This document shows positions 55,354 through 64,000 of a stretch of DNA of 64,000 bases, one piece after another. The position numbers and the translations under genes were made by a program. The number at the start of each line of letters is the position of its first letter. Within the stretch, counting starts at the first letter, position 1. The notes under the pieces are model-generated. The model had not been told where the DNA came from. It saw only the letters and a program-made list of their open reading frames with translations, and ran no database searches. Source of the DNA: Agrobacterium tumefaciens (lineage in GTDB: Bacteria; Pseudomonadota; Alphaproteobacteria; Rhizobiales; Rhizobiaceae); contig NZ_CP039903.1 in the NCBI RefSeq assembly GCF_005221385.1, forward strand, positions 1,302,001-1,366,000, written 5' to 3'.

Positions 55354-55370
55354 CCCCGAAGATAGATACA

Positions 55371-55403
55371 AAAAAGCCGCCGGGAATGTCCCGGCGGCTT
55401 TTG
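55371..55403. terminator. Bidirectional terminator
   Basis: AAAAAGCCGCCGGGA pairs with TCCCGGCGGCTTTT across ATG, with A/T tracts on both sides. It lies between the convergent TadG-like and aroF genes and can serve both. Confidence 0.9.
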
Positions 55404-55420
55404 TTTGATCAGTCTTTAAA

Positions 55421-56797
55421 TCAAGCCGTAGCAATCGCCAGACGCTTCTCGTCCCGACCGCTCTTCATGCGCTCGGACAGCAGGAACGCCAGTTCCAGCG
55501 CCTGATCGGCGTTGAGGCGCGGATCGCAATGGGTGTGGTAACGATCCGACAGCGAATCCGCCGTCACGGCACGCGCACCACCCGTGCATTCCGTCACGTC
55601 CTTGCCGGTCATCTCGATATGGATGCCGCCCGGATGTGTACCTTCGGCGCGGTGGATCTGGAAGAAGCTTTCGACTTCCGACAGGATGCGCTCGAACGGA
55701 CGCGTCTTGTAGTGGTTGAGCGTGATCGTGTTGCCATGCATCGGATCGCACGACCAGACGACCTTGCGGCCTTCCTTCTCGACTGCACGAATGAGCTTCG
55801 GCAGGCTGTCGGCAACCTTGTCATGGCCAAAACGGCAAATCAGCGTCAGGCGACCGGCCTCGTTTGCCGGGTTCAGCGCATCGATCAGCTCGATCAGATT
55901 GTCAGGCGTCAGCGACGGACCGCATTTCAGGCCGATCGGGTTCTTGATACCGCGGAAATATTCCACATGCGCATGGTCGAGCTGGCGCGTGCGGTCACCG
56001 ATCCAGATCATGTGGCCGGATGTCGCATACCAGTCGCCGGAGGTGGAATCGATGCGGGTCAGCGCCTCTTCGTAACCGAGCAGCAGAGCCTCATGGCTGG
56101 TGAAGAAATCGGTTTCGCGCAGGCTTGGATTGTTCTCCGCGCTGATACCGATCGCCTTCATGAAGTCCATGGTTTCGGAAATCCGGTCGGCCAGCTTGCG
56201 GTAACGGTCCGCCTGCGGGCTGTCCTTGATGAAACCGAGCATCCACTGGTGAACGTTTTCAAGATTGGCATAGCCACCCATAGCGAAAGCGCGCAGCAGG
56301 TTCAGCGTCGCGGCCGACTGGCGGTAGGCGTCGAGCTGGCGCTCCGGGCTCGGTATGCGCGAACCTTCGTTGAATTCGATGCCATTGATGATGTCACCGC
56401 GGTAAGACGGCAGCGTTACGCCATCAAGCACTTCCACGTTGGAAGAGCGCGGCTTGGCGAACTGGCCGGCAATACGCCCAACCTTCACGACAGGCAGTTG
56501 CGCGCCATAGGTCAGGACAACGGCCATCTGCAGGAAAGCGCGGAAGAAGTCGCGGATATTGTCCGCGCCATGCTCGAGGAAGCTTTCGGCGCAATCGCCG
56601 CCCTGCAGCAGGAAGGCGTTACCTTCAGCCACATTGGCAAGCTGTTTCTTCAGACGACGGGCTTCACCGGCAAAAACCAGCGGCGGATAAGTCGCAAGCG
56701 TGGCTTCCGTTGCAGCAAGCGCTGCCGCATCAGGATATTCGGGAACCTGCTGGATCGGTTTCTGCCGCCAACTGCCGGGTGTCCAATTCTGTGCCAT
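55421..56797 (-). CDS. aroF: Class II 3-deoxy-7-phosphoheptulonate synthase
   Basis: This 458-residue enzyme condenses phosphoenolpyruvate and erythrose 4-phosphate, the first step to aromatic amino acids. It is of the plant/actinobacterial class II type, with the conserved [11 protein letters not shown] (about 63-73), GLKCGPS and [10 protein letters not shown] stretches and the metal His in these motifs. Start ATG 56797 follows AAGGG. The E. coli class I enzyme is unrelated in sequence. The symbol used for this gene varies between annotations. Confidence 0.93.
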   Translation of the reverse strand: MAQNWTPGSWRQKPIQQVPEYPDAAALAATEATLATYPPLVFAGEARRLKKQLANVAEGNAFLLQGGDCAESFLEHGADNIRDFFRAFLQMAVVLTYGAQLPVVKVGRIAGQFAKPRSSNVEVLDGVTLPSYRGDIINGIEFNEGSRIPSPERQLDAYRQSAATLNLLRAFAMGGYANLENVHQWMLGFIKDSPQADRYRKLADRISETMDFMKAIGISAENNPSLRETDFFTSHEALLLGYEEALTRIDSTSGDWYATSGHMIWIGDRTRQLDHAHVEYFRGIKNPIGLKCGPSLTPDNLIELIDALNPANEAGRLTLICRFGHDKVADSLPKLIRAVEKEGRKVVWSCDPMHGNTITLNHYKTRPFERILSEVESFFQIHRAEGTHPGGIHIEMTGKDVTECTGGARAVTADSLSDRYHTHCDPRLNADQALELAFLLSERMKSGRDEKRLAIATA

Positions 56798-56967
56798 GTT
56801 CTTACCCTTTTTTCGCCCGCGCGACTGTCGCGCGACCGCCTCGAAAAATTGAGCGGCTTATAGCTCCAAGCATCGGCTTTGCATAGCCGATGTCAGGGCT
56901 AACAGGCTCATTCTGCCCCTTTTGGGCACTCCAGATGTACAAAAGTCAATTCAAACGATTTAACCAG

Positions 56968-57010
56968 CCCGCCGCCCTCCAGAAAACATCAGTTTTCGAA
57001 CGGCGGCGGG
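56968..57010 (-). terminator. GC-rich hairpin after gor
   Basis: CCCGCCGCC and GGCGGCGGG close an inner GAAAAC/GTTTTC stem. It lies 38 bases beyond the gor stop on the minus strand. No pure T-run follows, so it may be a weak terminator or a stability element. Confidence 0.5.
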
Positions 57011-57048
57011 CGAATTTGGACAGCGATCATATCACGCTTGTACCAGCG

Positions 57049-58437
57049 TTACACGCGCTCGCCGTTCACCACGCGGTAGCTCGGCGAATACATCGTCACC
57101 AGCTCCTCGGCGGCGGTCGGATGAACCGCCATGGTGCGGTCGAAATCATCCTTGGTGCAGCCGGCTTTCAGCGTGATGCCGAGAAGCTGCGCCATCTCGC
57201 CCGCCTCGTGACCGAGAATGTGCACGCCGACTACCTTGCGGTCGGCGGCATTGACGATCAGCTTCATGATCGTCTTTTCCTGACGGCCGGACAGCGTTGC
57301 CTTCATCGGCCGGAACTGGGCGCGATAGACTTCCAGCTCCGGATATTTCTTGCCCGCCTCCTCTTCCGAAAGACCGACGGTGCCGATTTCCGGCTGCGAG
57401 AACACCGCCGTCGCGATCAGCTCGTGATCCGGCTTGGTCGGGTTGTTCTTGTATTCGGTCTCGATGAAGCACATGGCCTCGTGGATCGCCACCGGCGTCA
57501 ACTGTACCCGGTCGGTGACGTCGCCCAGCGCAAAGATGTTCGGCACATTCGTGCGCGAATAATCATCAACGATGATCGCGCCCCGCGCATCCAGCTTCAC
57601 GCCGGCATTTTCCAGACCCAGACCCTTGGTGTTCGGATCGCGGCCAAGCGCCAGCATGACCAGGCCGACATGCAGCGAGCTGCCCTGCTTGGTACGGGCC
57701 ACGAAACCATCGGCACCATCCTTGCTGACTTCCTCGATGATATCTTCGAGAATGATGCGGATGCCCTTGGCCTCCATCGCCTCATGCAGGCCCTTGCGCA
57801 TGTCGTGATCGAACCGCGAAAGAATTTCCTTGCCGCGATAGATCAGCGTCGTTTCAACACCGAGTCCGTGGAAGATATTGGCGAATTCAACAGCGATGTA
57901 ACCGCCGCCGGCAATCAGGATCGATTTCGGCAGTTCTTCCAGATTAAACGCTTCGTTGGACGAGATCGTCAGCTCATGGCCGGGCAACGCCTTGTGCTCG
58001 TTCGGCGTGCCGCCGACGGCAATCACGATACGCTCTGCCGTGAAGGTCTCACCGGTTTTTGTGAGCTTCACGGTATGGGCATCGACCAGTTCGGCACGAC
58101 TGTCGAAAATATCGGCCTTGGCGTTCTCCAGCCCCTTGCGATACAGCCCCTCGAGACGGGTAATTTCCTTATCCTTCGCGGCGATCAGCTTCTTCCAGTC
58201 GAAGCTGCGCTCGCCCACACTCCAGCCGAAACCTTCGGCATCCTCGAAATGTTCGGGGAATTGCGAGGCATAGACGAACAGCTTCTTCGGCACGCAGCCG
58301 CGAATGACACAGGTGCCGCCATAACGATATTCTTCAGCAATCCCCACGCGCTTGCCGAGCGAGGCCGCCACGCGGCCGCTGCGCACGCCGCCCGAGCCGC
58401 CACCGATGACGAAAAGATCGTAGTCATAAGCTGTCAT
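57049..58437 (-). CDS. gor: Glutathione-disulfide reductase
   Basis: This 462-residue flavoprotein has the FAD motif GGGSGG (12-17) and the redox pair Cys43 and Cys48 in GGTCVIRGC. The NADPH domain GGGYIAVEFANIF is followed by YRGKEIL with the arginine typical of NADPH use. The C-terminal HPTAAEE supplies the catalytic histidine. It keeps glutathione reduced in the cytoplasm. ATG 58437 was chosen over the TTG at 58443. Confidence 0.95.
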   Translation of the reverse strand: MTAYDYDLFVIGGGSGGVRSGRVAASLGKRVGIAEEYRYGGTCVIRGCVPKKLFVYASQFPEHFEDAEGFGWSVGERSFDWKKLIAAKDKEITRLEGLYRKGLENAKADIFDSRAELVDAHTVKLTKTGETFTAERIVIAVGGTPNEHKALPGHELTISSNEAFNLEELPKSILIAGGGYIAVEFANIFHGLGVETTLIYRGKEILSRFDHDMRKGLHEAMEAKGIRIILEDIIEEVSKDGADGFVARTKQGSSLHVGLVMLALGRDPNTKGLGLENAGVKLDARGAIIVDDYSRTNVPNIFALGDVTDRVQLTPVAIHEAMCFIETEYKNNPTKPDHELIATAVFSQPEIGTVGLSEEEAGKKYPELEVYRAQFRPMKATLSGRQEKTIMKLIVNAADRKVVGVHILGHEAGEMAQLLGITLKAGCTKDDFDRTMAVHPTAAEELVTMYSPSYRVVNGERV

Positions 58438-58527
58438 AGTCAAAACCCCTGATCAAAACCACGCCATCAGCCTCGAGGCGAACGGTGGCGTCTTCACGGC
58501 ACATATAGGTGCTGCGACGCACAAATG

Positions 58528-58554
58528 AAAAGCCCGGTCTTGCGACCGGGCTTT
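58528..58554 (-). terminator. Terminator of the DUF2059 gene
   Basis: AAAGCCCGGTC pairs with GACCGGGCTTT across a 4-base loop, followed by TTCATTT on the minus strand. It lies about 30 bases past the DUF2059 stop. Confidence 0.85.
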
Positions 58555-58583
58555 GAATATTTCTGAACTGTCTGTTCATTTAA

Positions 58584-59153
58584 TCAGGGCTTGGGAGCAG
58601 CCGGAGCGCCGCCCGTGGCGTTCTGATCGGCCGGAAGCGGCTTCAGATCGGCGCCGGCAACCTTCTGCAGTTCCGACATGCTGGACGCGTTGAGATCGCG
58701 GTTGATGCCGGCGGCCCAGATATCGGCGGCCTTCATCAATTCGCGCGTGGCGATCGGACCGTCCTTCAGAAGCTTCTTGCCCGCTTCGCTGCTGTAGAAG
58801 GCGGAAATGGCGTTCAGCTCTTCGACGCTGAAGGCGCGCGCATAGGTGAGTGCAGCCTCGCGTTCCAGATCGGCGCGGCGCGGCGCAAGCTCGAGCGCCT
58901 TGGCATCGACGGTCTCGGTGATGGCATCCTCGACATTCGGCGAGGCCTGAATAAGTTCGGCCTTCAGACGCTCGGCCAGTCCAGGCAGAATGTCATCAAA
59001 ACGGTCGGTAACGCCAAGAGAGGCGATTGCCTGCCGTGCGGCAGCAACATGCGCTTCCGAAATTTCCTGAGCGCGTACGGCAGTACCGAACACAACGCCG
59101 GAAATGAGGATCGAAGCAGCGGCAGCTTTGCCCAGTCCCGCTAGTTTGATCAT
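58584..59153 (-). CDS. Exported DUF2059 protein
   Basis: This 189-residue protein has a signal peptide (hydrophobic about 8-24, cleavage near AVRA-Q at 28). The DUF2059 domain covers about 85-150, recognisable by FYSSEAGKKLL (about 118-128). The C-terminus is rich in Pro and Ala. It would be periplasmic. Members have unknown function. It follows rpiA on the same strand with only 16 bases between, so the two probably share a transcript. Confidence 0.88.
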   Translation of the reverse strand: MIKLAGLGKAAAASILISGVVFGTAVRAQEISEAHVAAARQAIASLGVTDRFDDILPGLAERLKAELIQASPNVEDAITETVDAKALELAPRRADLEREAALTYARAFSVEELNAISAFYSSEAGKKLLKDGPIATRELMKAADIWAAGINRDLNASSMSELQKVAGADLKPLPADQNATGGAPAAPKP

Positions 59154-59169
59154 GAAAATCTCGCTCCTG

Positions 59170-59865
59170 TTATACTGCCTGCATCACGCGGGCGCCTTCA
59201 GGACCCGCGATAATGGCAAGCGATGCCAAATTTATGAAAAGTCCGTGCTCGACGACACCGGGAATCGTGTTCAGCTCGCGTGCTAGCGCTTCTGCATCAG
59301 GAATACGGCCAAAAGATGCGTCGAGGATAAGGTGTCCGCCATCCGTCATGAAGGCGCCGTCGCCGGACGAACGCATTGTCAGTGCACCCGAAAGACCGGA
59401 CCGCGCTGCCAGTTTTTCAATGGCGATGCGTGTCGCCACCTGGCCGAACGGGTTGATTTCGATGGGAAGCGGAAAGGCGCCCAGCGTCTCGACGACCTTG
59501 CTCTGGTCGGCAATGACGATCACGCGGGCAGATGCCGCCGCAACGATCTTTTCGCGCAGAAGAGCACCACCGCCGCCCTTGACGAGACGCAGCCCGTGAT
59601 CCACCTCGTCAGCGCCGTCGATGGTCAGGTCCAGTTCCGGCAATTCATCGAGGGATTTCAGCGGCACGCCAAGCTCGACGCAGAGACGCGCGGTGCGCTC
59701 GGATGTCGGCACGCCCTCGACCTTGAGACCGGCCGCGACCTTCTCGGCCAGAAGCCGGACGAATTCCTCGGCCGTCGAACCCGTGCCGATACCAAGCCTC
59801 ATCCCGTCTTGCACATGGGACAATGCGGCCTCGGCGGCCTTGATCTTCATCTGGCGGGCATCCAT
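59170..59865 (-). CDS. rpiA: Ribose-5-phosphate isomerase A
   Basis: This 231-residue enzyme interconverts ribose 5-phosphate and ribulose 5-phosphate in the pentose phosphate pathway. The signature [11 protein letters not shown] (25-35), the catalytic-site DGADEVD (about 83-89) and [11 protein letters not shown] (about 95-105) are present. ATG 59865 was kept; an internal ATG (MKIKAAE) five codons later is also possible. It is divergent from gph across 190 bases. Confidence 0.95.
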   Translation of the reverse strand: MDARQMKIKAAEAALSHVQDGMRLGIGTGSTAEEFVRLLAEKVAAGLKVEGVPTSERTARLCVELGVPLKSLDELPELDLTIDGADEVDHGLRLVKGGGGALLREKIVAAASARVIVIADQSKVVETLGAFPLPIEINPFGQVATRIAIEKLAARSGLSGALTMRSSGDGAFMTDGGHLILDASFGRIPDAEALARELNTIPGVVEHGLFINLASLAIIAGPEGARVMQAV

Positions 59866-60055
59866 GTGCCTGAAACTCCGGTAGCTTTGTCGTCGCCGTG
59901 CTGTTTACACGGGTCGAAAGCCAAACGAAAGCCTTTTTCAAGCCAACGAACAGAACGTTGTGACGCGGTTGCAAAGACAGGCCCGTTTGCCTAGGCTTGG
60001 CACGAATGAAAGCACCGACACCTCGACACCCGCATTCTCCAAGAGGCCCGTTCCC

Positions 60056-60757
60056 GTGACATCCCGCCCGCTCTCTCCGCTCGCCATCTTTGATCTCGAC
60101 GGCACGCTCGTCGACACCGCCGCCGACCTTGTCTCGAGCCTCAACCACACCATCGCCGCAGCCGGCCTTGCCCCCGTCACCTATGACGATCTGACCCACC
60201 TCGTCGGCCAGGGCGCGCGGGTGATGATCAAGCGGGCTTTCGCATTGCGCGAGACGGAACTGCCGGAAGCCGAGATCGACCCGCTGTATGAGCGTTTCAT
60301 CACCCATTACCGTGCCGAAATGCCCGGCGAAAGCCGCCCCTATCCCGGCATCATCAACACGCTGGATGCGCTCTCGGAAGCCGGCATCACGCTTGCCGTC
60401 TGCACCAACAAGACAGAAATCCTCGCTTTGCCGCTGCTCGAAAAACTGGGGCTGACGCGATATTTCGCGACCATCACCTGCGGCGACACCTTCGCCTTCC
60501 GCAAACCGGATGCCCGCCATATTCTCGGCACCATCGAAAAGGCCGGCGGCGATCCGCAGCGCGCGATCATGGTCGGCGACAGCATCAACGACATTCTCGC
60601 CGCCAAAAACGCTGCCGTACCGTCGATCGGCGTGACCTTCGGTTATTCGGATGTGCCGATGGCCGAGCTTGAACCTGACGTCGTGATCGATGATTTTGCA
60701 GCACTGACGCCCGATCTGGTGGGCCGGTTGCTGACCGGACGCGACGCGGCGGCGTAA
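60056..60757 (+). CDS. gph: Phosphoglycolate phosphatase (HAD family)
   Basis: This 233-residue hydrolase has HAD motif I FDLDGTLVDT (about 11-20), motif II in VCTNKT and motif III/IV in KPDARHI and VGDSINDILAA. A helical cap lies between. It removes phosphoglycolate formed by DNA repair or oxygenase reactions. I chose GTG 60056 (VTSRPLSPLAIF), with AGAGG about 9 bases upstream; the frame to 59960 adds a poorly conserved basic leader. The caspase-like gene follows after 6 bases. Confidence 0.9.
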   Translation: MTSRPLSPLAIFDLDGTLVDTAADLVSSLNHTIAAAGLAPVTYDDLTHLVGQGARVMIKRAFALRETELPEAEIDPLYERFITHYRAEMPGESRPYPGIINTLDALSEAGITLAVCTNKTEILALPLLEKLGLTRYFATITCGDTFAFRKPDARHILGTIEKAGGDPQRAIMVGDSINDILAAKNAAVPSIGVTFGYSDVPMAELEPDVVIDDFAALTPDLVGRLLTGRDAAA

Positions 60758-60763
60758 ACCGCC

Positions 60764-61339
60764 GTGGTCGATCACAATTTCCTATTCCCACGCACCGCTG
60801 TCAGCATCATCGCCATTGGCGATACCGGCGAAGCCCTGCTTCTGAGAGCAGTGCTGGAAAGCCTTGGCGCGTCGGTCCGGCTGCATCTTCCCGGCACGCC
60901 CGAAGATATTCTGGTGTGCCTGAAACAACCCGACAATCCGCCCCCCTATCTCATCATCAGCGGCCATGGCGATGAAAACGGGCTTGTGGTCGGCGAATTT
61001 GACCCTGATGTAACCCGGATGGAATTGCTGGACGGCAGCATGCCCGCCGAAGCGTTCCTCGGAACCGTCGATCTGCGCGACACCGTGGTTTTCAGCACGG
61101 CTTGCTGCACGGGCTCCGGGGCTTTCGCCAAAGCCTTCATCGAGGGCGGCGCAAAAGCCTATGTGGCGTCAGCCGGTTATCCTGACGGCGCGGCGACACC
61201 GCTCTTCGTTCATCTGTTGTTTTATGAACTGCTCGTCCGCAAATCGCCGCTGGAAGAAGCGCTGAGGCTTGCCAGCCAGCTTGATAGCGATGACGAACTG
61301 GCGTTCGAACTCTTCAAGCCACAACCCCCGGAATCATAA
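60764..61339 (+). CDS. Caspase/CHAT-like protein next to gph
   Basis: This 191-residue protein starts at GTG 60764, 6 bases after gph, so the two are probably coupled. It has the order seen in caspase-fold peptidases. A strand ends in ISGHGDENG (His68), and about 45 residues later a strand ends in STACCTGSGAF (Cys114, Cys115). GGAKAYVAS follows, resembling the CHAT pattern HG...AC.TG. There is no signal peptide. A peptidase activity is inferred from this pattern only; it could be inactive. Confidence 0.7.
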   Translation: MVDHNFLFPRTAVSIIAIGDTGEALLLRAVLESLGASVRLHLPGTPEDILVCLKQPDNPPPYLIISGHGDENGLVVGEFDPDVTRMELLDGSMPAEAFLGTVDLRDTVVFSTACCTGSGAFAKAFIEGGAKAYVASAGYPDGAATPLFVHLLFYELLVRKSPLEEALRLASQLDSDDELAFELFKPQPPES

Positions 61340-61352
61340 CCGGCCGAAACAA

Positions 61353-61379
61353 AAAAAGCGCCGTTTCCGGCGCTTTTTC
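61353..61379 (+). terminator. Terminator of the gph unit
   Basis: AAAAAGCGCCG pairs with CGGCGCTTTTT across a short loop and runs into T's on both strands. It separates the gph unit from the convergent L,D-transpeptidase gene. Confidence 0.88.
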
Positions 61380-61394
61380 TCTCAATGCGATTTA

Positions 61395-63281
61395 TCAGAT
61401 CGATGCGGCCCGCGCCTTCGTCGTTACGGCAAAAGCCTTCTGCACATAGCTGTCACGATCATAGACGTCGTCGAAGAACTGCACCTTGCCGTCCTTGTCC
61501 GGCCAGGCGGTGAAATAGGCGACATAGACCGGGATTTTCACCGGCACCTGCACGGCGCGGTTCTTGCCGGAAGCGATCTGCTCACCCACCTTGTCGACGC
61601 TGGTGCCGAGAACCGCGGCAGCCATACGGCGTGGATCGACCAGACGGATACAGCCGTGGCTCAGCGCCCGCATGTCGCGGTTGAAGAAGCTCTTGGCCGG
61701 TGTGTCATGCATGTAGATGGCATGCGCGTTGGGGAACAGGATTTTCAGATCGCCCAGCGCATTGTCGCTGCTCGGCGGCTGGCGCACGGAAACGGCGTTG
61801 GTCGAGCCATACCAGTTGACGCTGGTGGAGGAGACCGCACGGCCGCCCACCTGCACTTCGTAACCCAACCGGTCGAGATAGGACGGGTCGCGGCGCAGCT
61901 TCGGCAGCATCTCGTTGACGATGATCGATTGCGGCACGCCCCAATAGGGGTTGAACTCGACGGTCTGGATTTCGTCCTGGAAGAAATAGGTCTGGTTGGC
62001 CTTGGAGCCGACGACCACCTTCATGCCGAACTGTTCCACGCCATCATTGTGATAATAGGCCATGAAAGCGGGCTGGTTGATGAGGACGTAACGCTGGCCG
62101 AGATCGGCCGGCAGCCAGCGGATCTGCTCCATGGCCACCTGCACCTTGGCGATCTTCGCCTCGTTGCTTTCGCCGACCATGGCGCGCACGGTCGCGCGAC
62201 CGATGACGCCATCCGGCTTGAGGCCGTTTTCGCTCTGGAAAGCCTTCACCAGATCGACGAGGTCAGGCGTATAATCCTGCGTCTGCTGGTAGCCCGAAAT
62301 GATCGCCGCATGTTCGGCCTTGAAGGCGGGCGAAGCGCGATGTTCGATTGCCTTGACCACATTGGCCATGTCGGCGCTGCTATTGCCGGGCTTCAGCACC
62401 AGATCGGCGGGAACGCGGACGGTGTGAGCCGCATCGCCCTCACCGCGCAGGCGGGCGAGGTCAGCCTTCAGCGCCTGATATTCGGCACTCGACGGTTCGC
62501 GGCTGCGCAGATAGGCGGCAACATCGGGGCTGAGGCCCGCAAGCTTCAGCACTGGCGCAAGGTTTACCGTCTTGCGCTTGAAATCATGGTAACCGGAGAG
62601 CCGGTTCGGATCGACGCGGCCACGGGTCGTGTCCTGCACATAGGCCAGAACCTTGGCAGACAGTGCGAGTTCAAACCGCATCTGCGCCCGCTGATAAGCG
62701 TCAGAGGTGGATGCCGATACCGTTTCCACCGGCGTGCCGGTCGCAGTCGTGCCCGAACCATTGCCGCTGATGCTGGCGGTCACATCCTTTGCCGGTGCGG
62801 AAATGCTGTAATCGGCCGGATCGAGACCGCTTTCGCCAACCGTCTCGAAGAAGGCGATGACGGCGTTGGCACGCTCGGTCAATTCACCGTCGGAAACCCA
62901 CAGCGTCTTGCCGCCGGCGCCATAATAGGCTTCCAGCGCCTTGGCGATTTCAGGCGTGGCGCTGAACTTCAGGTTGGCGAGATCCTCACCGAAATTGGCC
63001 GTGTTCACAGCGCGGGCGGTATCCGCCTTGTAGTCATAGTAACGTGGGCCGGAAACCCGCGGCAGGGGCTCGGGATCGGAAGCATCGGCGCTCGGTCCTG
63101 AAACCGACGGCGAGGTGACGATACCGGCCGGCGGCAACTCACCGCGATCGCGCGCAACTTTGCCCGGGCCGCCGCGCAGAAGGTCCATCAGCGTTACCGC
63201 ACCGGCGCTGCCGGGAAGAGCGACGGAAAGACCGAGAACCAGCATCAGCGCTGCCGATGTTTTTCCAGATGTGACTTGCAA
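61395..63281 (-). CDS. L,D-transpeptidase (YcbB-like)
   Basis: This protein of about 628 residues has an N-terminal signal-like segment, a long helical region and a peptidoglycan-binding motif (VKAFQSENGLKPDGVIGRAT, about 296-315). The YkuD catalytic domain near the C-terminus carries SHGCIRLVD (about 520-540) with the active cysteine. It cross-links peptidoglycan by 3-3 bonds in the periplasm. I chose TTG 63281, with GAGGATC upstream, because it places a signal peptide (TSGKTSAALMLVLGLSVA) at the start; ATG 63335 is the alternative. Confidence 0.9.
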   Translation of the reverse strand: MQVTSGKTSAALMLVLGLSVALPGSAGAVTLMDLLRGGPGKVARDRGELPPAGIVTSPSVSGPSADASDPEPLPRVSGPRYYDYKADTARAVNTANFGEDLANLKFSATPEIAKALEAYYGAGGKTLWVSDGELTERANAVIAFFETVGESGLDPADYSISAPAKDVTASISGNGSGTTATGTPVETVSASTSDAYQRAQMRFELALSAKVLAYVQDTTRGRVDPNRLSGYHDFKRKTVNLAPVLKLAGLSPDVAAYLRSREPSSAEYQALKADLARLRGEGDAAHTVRVPADLVLKPGNSSADMANVVKAIEHRASPAFKAEHAAIISGYQQTQDYTPDLVDLVKAFQSENGLKPDGVIGRATVRAMVGESNEAKIAKVQVAMEQIRWLPADLGQRYVLINQPAFMAYYHNDGVEQFGMKVVVGSKANQTYFFQDEIQTVEFNPYWGVPQSIIVNEMLPKLRRDPSYLDRLGYEVQVGGRAVSSTSVNWYGSTNAVSVRQPPSSDNALGDLKILFPNAHAIYMHDTPAKSFFNRDMRALSHGCIRLVDPRRMAAAVLGTSVDKVGEQIASGKNRAVQVPVKIPVYVAYFTAWPDKDGKVQFFDDVYDRDSYVQKAFAVTTKARAASI

Positions 63282-63745
63282 TTTGATCCTCGTAGCACCC
63301 AGCACCGCCAGGAAAACGGCGGGCATCAGTTTCATGCCTGTCTAGCCGATCAACGGCCCGTTGAAAAGAAACGCCCAAAGTTCACAACCGTGCCGAAATG
63401 AACCTTATGATACAGCCAAAGCCATAAAAACGTAATTTCCAGAATTGGCGAGAATGGTTAAATTTCTATTTATTTCATTCACTTTGCCGTGGCTCCCAGC
63501 ACCACCCGCACACCACCGAAAGCCCGGTTTTCCGGTCATTTCGGGACGTAGTAAAAATGACACGCCGATCCGTTTTTCACCCCGGCCCTGCCCTGGCGTT
63601 GAAATCGCTTTAACGCGGCGGGAAATATCTGCCTCTGCCGCATTGCAACGCTTTCATTGCCGACGCGATGATTCTATATATCGGCCGCGCAAGACGGGCG
63701 AAGGCGCCGTTTTGGCGGAGGAACACGAGTAAAAAGGCAAGATTG
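63282..63745. other. Intergenic region before fumC, no gene seen
   Basis: This 464-base divergent region separates the transpeptidase gene from fumC. It has an AT-rich stretch (TATATA at 63675-63680) that may be part of the fumC promoter, without a well-spaced -35. No RNA gene or repeat was recognised. AAAAAGG lies before the fumC start. Confidence 0.4.
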
Positions 63746-64000
63746 ATGACAGCCACACGGACGGAAACCGATACATTTGGACCCATTGAAGTTCAGGCCG
63801 ATCGCTATTGGGGCGCGCAGGCGCAGCGCTCGCTCGGCAACTTCAAGATCGGCTGGGAAAAGCAGCCCGCCTCTGTCGTTCGCGCGCTCGGCATCGTCAA
63901 GCAGGCCGCAGCCCGCGCCAACATGGCGCTGGCAGGCCTCGACCCCAACGTCGGTGACGCCATCATCGCCGCCGCGCAGGAAGTCATCGACGGCAAGCTG
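63746..64000 (+). CDS. fumC: Class II fumarate hydratase, N-terminal fragment
   Basis: The first 85 codons of a class II fumarase run off the right edge. The N-terminus [24 protein letters not shown] is the standard FumC opening, and SLGNFKIG follows. It would convert fumarate to malate in the TCA cycle. AAGG precedes ATG 63746. The active-site serine and lysine loops lie outside the window. Confidence 0.93.
   Translation, partial: MTATRTETDTFGPIEVQADRYWGAQAQRSLGNFKIGWEKQPASVVRALGIVKQAAARANMALAGLDPNVGDAIIAAAQEVIDGKL

Overview
The window is a compact, GC-rich, densely coded chromosomal segment of a Rhizobiaceae alphaproteobacterium. Gene content and protein sequence point to Agrobacterium (A. 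tumefaciens/fabrum-like). The main evidence is the six-gene acpXL-lpxXL cluster for very-long-chain fatty acid lipid A, the aapJQMP amino-acid ABC transporter, a single-chain SecDF, FnrN, a class II DAHP synthase and typical rhizobial palindromic repeats. No phage, transposase, integrase or CRISPR array was seen. The genus call is inference from recognised families, not a database match.

Layout. Positions 1-7.4 kb hold the tail of an unknown gene, a palindromic repeat cluster, a MerR regulator with its own operator, mgtE, a YdeP-type molybdopterin oxidoreductase coupled to a small unknown protein and a degenerate deformylase, an OsmC protein, a 55-residue membrane protein, a PAS protein and a tiny lipoprotein. 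At 7.6-16.7 kb are tRNA-Leu, lipB, an alcohol dehydrogenase, an EamA transporter, a yajC-secDF-Mth938-phytoene-synthase-like unit and a DUF815 ATPase. At 17-25.5 kb are fdhA, a TetR regulator with twin operators facing a cytochrome P450, DUF3126, cysE, an alpha/beta hydrolase, an NDUFS6-like zinc protein, an FAD monooxygenase and metC.

At 25.8-31.1 kb is the aap operon followed by two tRNA-Glu genes in 140-bp direct repeats. At 31.2-39.2 kb are recJ, hom, an AlaC-type aminotransferase, a nucleoside hydrolase, a TSUP transporter and a PAS protein. At 39.5-45.2 kb lies the lipid A cluster. HemN and FnrN follow around an FNR box. At 47.5-64 kb are a tiny secreted peptide, a large palindromic repeat, a SHOCT-like lipoprotein, phaC, sfsA, map, radC, a tadE/tadG pair, aroF, gor, a DUF2059 protein, rpiA, gph with a caspase/CHAT-like partner, an L,D-transpeptidase and the start of fumC.

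How genes work together. AcpXL carries the growing acyl chain, FabF1XL and FabF2XL probably form a condensing heterodimer, FabZXL dehydrates, the Adh-like protein is a candidate reductase and LpxXL places the C28 chain on lipid A. AapJ captures amino acids for AapQM with AapP as ATPase. FnrN probably controls the divergent hemN under low oxygen. SecDF/YajC assist protein export, with two homologues of mitochondrial complex I assembly factors in the same unit. Most of the window is ordinary core chromosome. The points most worth a second look are the active-site-degenerate FabF2XL and deformylase, the TetR/P450 operator pair, the complex I assembly-factor context, the caspase-like protein behind gph and the very small proteins.
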